Shown: piece by piece, positions 6,239 to 6,266 of the stretch | Layout: the number at the start of each line of letters is the position of its first letter | Numbering within the stretch: position 1 is the first letter of the stretch | DNA from: Acidimicrobiia bacterium | GTDB taxonomy: Bacteria; Actinomycetota; Acidimicrobiia; UBA5794; UBA11373 | NCBI GenBank assembly: GCA_025456165.1 | Contig: JALOLI010000078.1 | Span: 1 to 6,266 of the forward strand | DNA length: 6,266 bases | Direction of reading: 5' to 3' | Position numbers and translations under genes: made by a program | Notes under the pieces: model-generated | What the model was told of the DNA's origin: nothing | Databases searched by the model: none | Seen by the model: only the letters and a program-made list of their open reading frames with translations

Positions 6239-6266
6239 TCCTCCGGCTGTGAGCCCAGACTAGGAG

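Overview
The window reads as a chromosomal segment of a high-GC (roughly 70% by eye) actinobacterium, possibly of the Acidimicrobiia type. The pointers are the strong G/C bias at third codon positions, frequent GTG starts, near-leaderless genes, a MoxR/DUF58/transglutaminase operon, and an HNH protein with an N-terminus I associate with actinobacteria. The taxonomic placement is inference.

Region 1 (1-3612, minus strand) is a tightly packed operon. It encodes a MoxR-type AAA+ ATPase, a membrane-anchored DUF58 protein, and a multi-membrane-span DUF3488/transglutaminase-like (TgpA-type) protein that runs off the left edge. The first junction overlaps by 1 base and the second by 25 bases. Such clusters are usually linked to cell-envelope or protein-complex maturation, but the substrate is unknown.

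Region 2 (3613-3782) is a divergent intergenic region. It holds the moxR ribosome site, a run of short G+C palindromes, and a -10 box placed so that transcription should start on the GTG of the next gene.

Region 3 (3783-4648, plus strand) is a two-gene cassette of uncharacterised proteins. The first is a 77-residue Trp/Arg-rich protein with a cluster of rare Leu codons (CTA CTA TTA). The second is a 205-residue protein with two alpha/beta parts joined by a proline-rich linker. An imperfect hairpin overlaps the end of the second gene.

Region 4 (4778-5902) is a divergent pair. On the minus strand is a protein with the fold signature of a serine recombinase catalytic domain, but without the nucleophilic Ser and most of the active-site Asp/Arg residues. 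On the plus strand is a compact HNH-family protein with an intact zinc/HNH motif. Between them lies an exact 11-bp direct repeat with a 20-bp period that touches both promoters.

Region 5 (5915-6226, minus strand) is a small two-helix LapA-domain membrane protein, convergent with the HNH gene across 12 bases.

I see no rRNA, tRNA, CRISPR array, insertion sequence or complete mobile element. The most unusual content is the apparently inactive recombinase-like protein with its shared regulatory repeat, and the small unknown two-gene cassette.
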